64,000 nucleotides of DNA from Chelatococcus reniformis (GTDB taxonomy: Bacteria; Pseudomonadota; Alphaproteobacteria; Rhizobiales; Beijerinckiaceae), in NCBI RefSeq assembly GCF_014640075.1, contig NZ_BMGG01000001.1, positions 124,001 to 188,000 on the forward strand, given 5' to 3'. The notes under the pieces are model-generated. The model made no database searches. It was given only the letters and a program-made list of their open reading frames with translations, and was not told the DNA's origin. The translations under genes and the position numbers were made by a program. Of this stretch, positions 60,162 to 64,000 are shown one piece after another; positions within the stretch are counted from its first letter, which is position 1, and each line of letters begins with the position of its first letter.

Positions 60162-62387
60162 ATGATCGCGAACGCCCCCAAGATCACCCCCGAGCTGGTC
60201 GCCGAGCACGGCCTCAAGCCCGACGAATACGAGCGCTTCCTGGCGCTCATCGGTCGCGAGCCGACGATCACCGAGCTCGGCATCGTCTCCGCCATGTGGA
60301 ACGAGCACTGCTCTTACAAGTCGTCGCGCCTGCACCTGCGCAACCTGCCCACCAAGGCGCCCTGGGTGATCCAGGGGCCTGGCGAGAACGCCGGCATCAT
60401 CGACATCGGCGACGGCGACGCCATCGCCTTCAAGATGGAGAGCCACAACCATCCGTCGTTCATCGAGCCGTACCAGGGCGCGACCACCGGCGTCGGCGGC
60501 ATCCTACGCGACGTCTTCACCATGGGCGCCCGGCCGATCGCGGCGCTCAACGCGCTCCGCTTCGGCTCGCCCGACCATCCGCGCACGCGCCACCTGGTCT
60601 CCGGCGTGGTGGCCGGCATCGGCGGCTACGGCAATTCCTTCGGCGTGCCGACGGTCGGCGGCGCGGTCGGCTTCCACACCCGCTACGACGGCAACATCCT
60701 GGTCAATGCCATGGCCGTCGGCCTGGTGCGCAGTGACAGAATCTTCTACGCGACCGCCACCGGCGTCGGCAATCCGATCGTCTATCTCGGCTCCAAGACC
60801 GGCCGCGACGGCATCCACGGCGCCACCATGGCGTCGGCCGAGTTCGACCAGAATTCCGAGGAGAAGCGGCCGACCGTCCAGGTCGGCGACCCCTTCGCCG
60901 AGAAGCTGCTGCTGGAGGCGTGCCTCGAACTGATGGACTCGGGCGCCGTCATCGCCATTCAGGACATGGGGGCGGCCGGCCTCACCTGCTCGGCGGTAGA
61001 GATGGGCGCCAAGGGCGACCTCGGCGTCGAGCTCGACCTCGACGCCGTGCCCTGCCGCGAGGAGGGCATGAGCGCCTACGAGATGATGCTCTCGGAGAGC
61101 CAGGAGCGCATGCTCATGGTGCTCAAGCCCGAAAAGCGGGATGAGGCGGAGGCGATCTTCCGCAAATGGGGCCTCGACTTCGCCGTGGTGGGCCGCACCA
61201 CCGACACGCTTCGCTTCGTCGTCAAGCACGGGGGCGAGGTGGTCGCCGACCTGCCGATCAAGGAGCTGGGCGACGAGGCCCCGCTCTACGACCGGCCCTA
61301 CATCTCCAACACCTTCGAGCCCGTTCTGACCGCCGCCGAGGTCGCGGCGCCGATGTCCAACGGAGCAGCACTGCTCGAGCTCATCGGCTCGCCCGACCTC
61401 GGGTCCAAGCGCTGGGTGTGGGAGCAGTACGACCACCTGATCCTCGGCAACACGGTGCAGACGCCCGGCGGCGACGCCGCCATCGTACGCATCGAGGACG
61501 GGCCCAAGGGCATCACGCTCACCACCGACGTCACTCCCCGCTACTGCGAGGCCGACCCGGTGGAGGGCGGTCGGCAGGCGGTGGCCGAGGCCTGGCGCAA
61601 CATCACCGCCGTGGGGGGCCGCCCGCTCGCCATCACCGACAATCTGAACTTCGGCAACCCGGAAAAGCCTGAGATCATGGGCCAGTTCGTCGGCTGCCTG
61701 CGCGGCATCGGCGAGGCCTGCCGCGCCCTCGACTTCCCGGTCGTCTCAGGCAACGTCTCGCTCTACAACGAGACGCAGGGACGTTCGATCCTGCCGACTC
61801 CGACCATCGGCGGGGTCGGCGTATTGGACGACGTCGCCGTGCACGCCACCGTCGGCTTCAGGCGCTCCGGCGACGTCATCGCGCTGGTGGGAGACACCGC
61901 CGGTTGGCTGGGCCAGTCCTGTTACCTGCGTGACGTCTGCGGCCGCGAGGCCGGCGCCCCGCCACCGGTCGATCTCGCCGTCGAGCGGCGCAACGGCGAT
62001 TTCGTGCGCGGCTTAATCCAGGCCGGCCGGCTCGCCACCGTGCACGATTGCTCGGACGGGGGCCTCGCCGTGGCGCTGGCCGAGATGGCGCTGGCGGGTG
62101 CCGTCGGCGCTACCCTCGATCCGTTGCCGGAAGGTCTCGCCGCCCATGCCTTCCTGTTCGGCGAGGATCAGGCCCGCTACGTCATCGCCGCCGCCCCCGA
62201 GACCATGGAGGCGATCATGGCCGAGGCGGCCCATGCCCAGGTGCCCGTGCGGCGGCTAGGCGTGACCGGCGGGGACGTGCTGGCGCTGCCCGGCGAGGCG
62301 CCGCTGGCGCTGGCCGAGCTACGCGAGCGGCACGAATCGTGGCTGCCGACCTACATGGCCGGCCAGGGGCATCTGACCGCCGCCTGA
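60162..62387 (+). CDS. purL: Phosphoribosylformylglycinamidine synthase subunit PurL (small type)
   Basis: A 741-residue FGAM synthase catalytic subunit. It is the short form that needs PurS and PurQ, not the fused 1300-residue enzyme. Markers are [73 protein letters not shown] and [17 protein letters not shown], giving the ATP- and substrate-binding loops of the AIRS-like fold in both halves. It converts FGAR to FGAM in step 4 of purine synthesis. Confidence 0.97.
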   Translation: MIANAPKITPELVAEHGLKPDEYERFLALIGREPTITELGIVSAMWNEHCSYKSSRLHLRNLPTKAPWVIQGPGENAGIIDIGDGDAIAFKMESHNHPSFIEPYQGATTGVGGILRDVFTMGARPIAALNALRFGSPDHPRTRHLVSGVVAGIGGYGNSFGVPTVGGAVGFHTRYDGNILVNAMAVGLVRSDRIFYATATGVGNPIVYLGSKTGRDGIHGATMASAEFDQNSEEKRPTVQVGDPFAEKLLLEACLELMDSGAVIAIQDMGAAGLTCSAVEMGAKGDLGVELDLDAVPCREEGMSAYEMMLSESQERMLMVLKPEKRDEAEAIFRKWGLDFAVVGRTTDTLRFVVKHGGEVVADLPIKELGDEAPLYDRPYISNTFEPVLTAAEVAAPMSNGAALLELIGSPDLGSKRWVWEQYDHLILGNTVQTPGGDAAIVRIEDGPKGITLTTDVTPRYCEADPVEGGRQAVAEAWRNITAVGGRPLAITDNLNFGNPEKPEIMGQFVGCLRGIGEACRALDFPVVSGNVSLYNETQGRSILPTPTIGGVGVLDDVAVHATVGFRRSGDVIALVGDTAGWLGQSCYLRDVCGREAGAPPPVDLAVERRNGDFVRGLIQAGRLATVHDCSDGGLAVALAEMALAGAVGATLDPLPEGLAAHAFLFGEDQARYVIAAAPETMEAIMAEAAHAQVPVRRLGVTGGDVLALPGEAPLALAELRERHESWLPTYMAGQGHLTAA

Positions 62388-62497
62388 CAGGCGAGGCGGC
62401 CGCGCCCGTGCGGGCGTGCGAGCGCCATCCTATATAGTCAGTGGGGCGATGGAGCGAAGCACGCGGTGAGCCGCGGCGCAGGAGCGGGGACCGGACG

Positions 62498-62734
62498 ATG
62501 GCGATGCAGGCGCGCGAAATCGAGGAGATGATCCGCCAGGCGATCCCGGACGCCACGGTGGAGATCCATGATCTCGCCGGCGACGGGGACCACTACGCCG
62601 CGACGGTGGTGTCGCCGTCGTTCAAGGGCAAGACCCGCGTGCAGCAGCACCAGATGGTCTATCAGGCCCTGCGCGGCAATATGGGCGGTGTCCTGCACGC
62701 GCTTGCATTGACGACATCCGCTCCCCAAGATTAG
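62498..62734 (+). CDS. bolA: BolA-family protein
   Basis: A 78-residue BolA/IbaG-type protein. The core [58 protein letters not shown] has the invariant His for [2Fe-2S] sharing with a monothiol glutaredoxin, whose gene follows 43 bases downstream. The start at 62498 has GGAGCGGGGA upstream. The pair acts in iron-sulfur trafficking and iron sensing. Confidence 0.94.
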   Translation: MAMQAREIEEMIRQAIPDATVEIHDLAGDGDHYAATVVSPSFKGKTRVQQHQMVYQALRGNMGGVLHALALTTSAPQD

Positions 62735-62777
62735 CGAAGCCTGCGCGCGCCTTGACCGCGCGATTGGAGAACGTTCA

Positions 62778-63113
62778 ATGACCGATGCTCACGCCCTGAT
62801 CGACAACGAAGTGAAGTCCAACGATGTCGTGCTGTTCATGAAGGGAACGCCGCAGTTCCCGCAGTGCGGCTTCTCGGGCCAGGTGGTGCAGATCCTCGAC
62901 TACCTGGGCGTCCCCTATAAGGGCGTGAACGTGCTGGCCGACGATGCGGTGCGCCAGGGCATCAAGACCTACAGCAACTGGCCGACCATTCCCCAGCTCT
63001 ACGTCAAGGGCGAGTTCGTCGGCGGCTGCGACATCATCCGCGAGATGTTCCAGGCCGGCGAGCTGCAGAGCCACTTCACCGAGAACGGCATCACCGTCCG
63101 CCAGGTGGCGTGA
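62778..63113 (+). CDS. grxD: Monothiol glutaredoxin (Grx4/GrxD type)
   Basis: A 111-residue monothiol glutaredoxin with the CGFS motif starting at Cys30 ([11 protein letters not shown]), the glutathione-binding [19 protein letters not shown] and a short C-terminus. It carries [2Fe-2S] clusters with glutathione and partners BolA. Adjacent to bolA, as in most alphaproteobacteria. Confidence 0.96.
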   Translation: MTDAHALIDNEVKSNDVVLFMKGTPQFPQCGFSGQVVQILDYLGVPYKGVNVLADDAVRQGIKTYSNWPTIPQLYVKGEFVGGCDIIREMFQAGELQSHFTENGITVRQVA

Positions 63114-63132
63114 CGGGCGATCGCTGCGCTCC

Positions 63133-63167
63133 GATGGATGGCCGGGGCCGGCCCGGCCACGACGACG
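63133..63167. repeat. Half copy of the palindromic intergenic repeat
   Basis: GATGGATGGCCGGGGCCGGC and the following CCGGCCACGAC match, in reverse, the left arm of the element at 55210. It lies in the 111-base gap between convergent grxD and tlpA, where it may also act as a terminator. Confidence 0.55.
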
Positions 63168-63224
63168 CCGGGTTACGTGTGCTTTGAGCGCCGGTTCCAG
63201 GCTTGGTCCCGGTCAGCGGCAGCG

Positions 63225-63860
63225 CTATTTCTGCTGCAGGATGGCGCGCAGCAGCGCCTGCGCGTCCGCCGAAGCCCATTCGGCCGGGCCATCCAGGTTG
63301 GCCACGACGCAGCCCCTGCGGTTGACGACGAGCGTCGTCGGCAGGCCTGAGGCGCGCTCGGCACTGCGCAGCGCCTGAAACACCTTGCCCTGCGGGTCGG
63401 CGTAGTAGACCAGGTTGGAGATGCCGTTGTCGGTCAGCCATCGCCTGGGTTTCGCCGGGTCGCGGCCGTCCATGTTCACGGCCACCACCTCGAAGTCCGG
63501 GCCGCCGAGCGCCGCTTGCAGCGCATCGAGCGCCGGCATCTCCTTGCGGCACGGCACGCACCACGTCGCCCACAGATTGAGCAGGATGACGCGGCCGCTA
63601 AAGTCGGCGGCGGTGCGCGCCGCCCCGTTCGCCGCCTGGAAGGCGATGGGCGGGGCCGGCTCCGGTGTGCGCGCCACACGCACGCCCGCCACTTCGCCCT
63701 TGGCGAGCGCATCGACGGAGGCCGCGTCCCAGCGACCGCACTGCGCCTCGGCTACGTTGCGGGACGACGCGCGCCAATATAGGGCTGCGGCGCCAGCTGC
63801 GGCCACGAGCGCTGCGACAGCGACGAGCCAGGACGCGCGACGGCGGATGGATGGGGTCAT
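63225..63860 (-). CDS. tlpA: TlpA-family thiol:disulfide oxidoreductase
   Basis: A 211-residue membrane-anchored thioredoxin-like protein. One N-terminal helix (residues about 9-28, [20 protein letters not shown]) precedes a thioredoxin domain with the redox site [16 protein letters not shown]. TlpA reduces copper-site cysteines of cytochrome oxidase and helps assemble CuA in Bradyrhizobium. It is divergent from argH with only 21 bases between the start codons, an arrangement conserved in Hyphomicrobiales. Confidence 0.92.
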   Translation of the reverse strand: MTPSIRRRASWLVAVAALVAAAGAAALYWRASSRNVAEAQCGRWDAASVDALAKGEVAGVRVARTPEPAPPIAFQAANGAARTAADFSGRVILLNLWATWCVPCRKEMPALDALQAALGGPDFEVVAVNMDGRDPAKPRRWLTDNGISNLVYYADPQGKVFQALRSAERASGLPTTLVVNRRGCVVANLDGPAEWASADAQALLRAILQQK

Positions 63861-63881
63861 GAGACCGGAATCGAGACCAAC

Positions 63882-64000
63882 ATGAGCAACAAGATGTGGG
63901 GCGGGCGGTTCTCGACCGCACCCGCCGCGATCATGGAAGAGATCAACGCCTCGATCGAATTCGACAAGAGGCTTGGCCCGCAAGATGTGCGCGGCTCGTT
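63882..64000 (+). CDS. argH: Argininosuccinate lyase, N-terminal part (runs off window)
   Basis: The first 39 codons read [38 protein letters not shown], the conserved beginning of ArgH, which releases fumarate from argininosuccinate to form arginine. The gene continues beyond the right edge. The start is 21 bases from the divergent tlpA start. Confidence 0.93.
   Translation, partial: MSNKMWGGRFSTAPAAIMEEINASIEFDKRLGPQDVRGS

Noticed and set aside
1-64000. CRISPR arrays, IS elements, prophage genes or a replication origin
   Set aside because: No regularly spaced repeats, transposases, phage genes or dnaA/repABC-like features were seen.

Overview
The window looks like a chromosomal segment of a high-GC alphaproteobacterium, most likely in the order Hyphomicrobiales (Rhizobiales). 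The evidence is the gene content and order: a ClpS2-type adaptor, an F1-ATPase zeta inhibitor next to purC, purS/purQ/purL followed by bolA and a CGFS glutaredoxin, a tlpA gene divergent from argH, and short dispersed palindromic repeats of the kind common in that order. I cannot name the genus. No transposase, integrase, phage or CRISPR array was seen.

Layout. 1-5716: 3' part of a cytochrome b and its Tat-exported molybdopterin oxidoreductase, an epimerase, a MocR regulator, an azoreductase-like flavoprotein, a GNAT acetyltransferase and clpS. 6182-17327: an organosulfur or xenobiotic uptake-and-oxidation locus. A minus-strand operon holds two paralogous Tat-type substrate-binding proteins, a sugar-type ABC ATPase, a permease and a DszA-like LLM flavin monooxygenase. 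It is divergent from a plus-strand operon with an AhpD-like peroxidase and two acyl-CoA-dehydrogenase-fold enzymes (one DszC-like). A second AhpD-like gene lies at the far end. A scrap of a third binding-protein copy survives between the two intact ones. 17556-21978: an EmrAB-type pump, a divergent AraC regulator and a DedA protein. 22109-26066: an HpaB-family monooxygenase, cytochrome b561 with a membrane-anchored catalase-like peroxidase, and a DoxX-like protein.

26281-31679: an RND pump with a divergently placed operator pair and a MarR regulator, then two small conserved hypotheticals. 32058-32142: tRNA-Leu(CAA). 32303-36636: an RraA-like protein, D-amino-acid dehydrogenase and alanine racemase divergent from an Lrp-type regulator, and a small membrane protein. 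36680-41060: a second RND pump without a local regulator. 41702-53369: a long minus-strand operon, probably starting at 52641, with hydantoinase/oxoprolinase A and B, an FAD amine/amino-acid oxidoreductase, an Old Yellow Enzyme and a complete branched-chain-amino-acid-type ABC importer, divergent from an XRE-cupin regulator. The gene set suggests import and ring-opening/oxidation of a cyclic amide or amino-acid derivative.

53803-64000: a housekeeping region (ATPase zeta, purC, purS, purQ, purL, bolA, grxD, tlpA, start of argH) interrupted by a YqaA/DedA protein, DsbB, a Bcr-type MFS transporter and an HSL-type esterase. Gene starts were chosen from ribosome-binding sites and family lengths; functions are read from motifs and remembered family features, with no database search.
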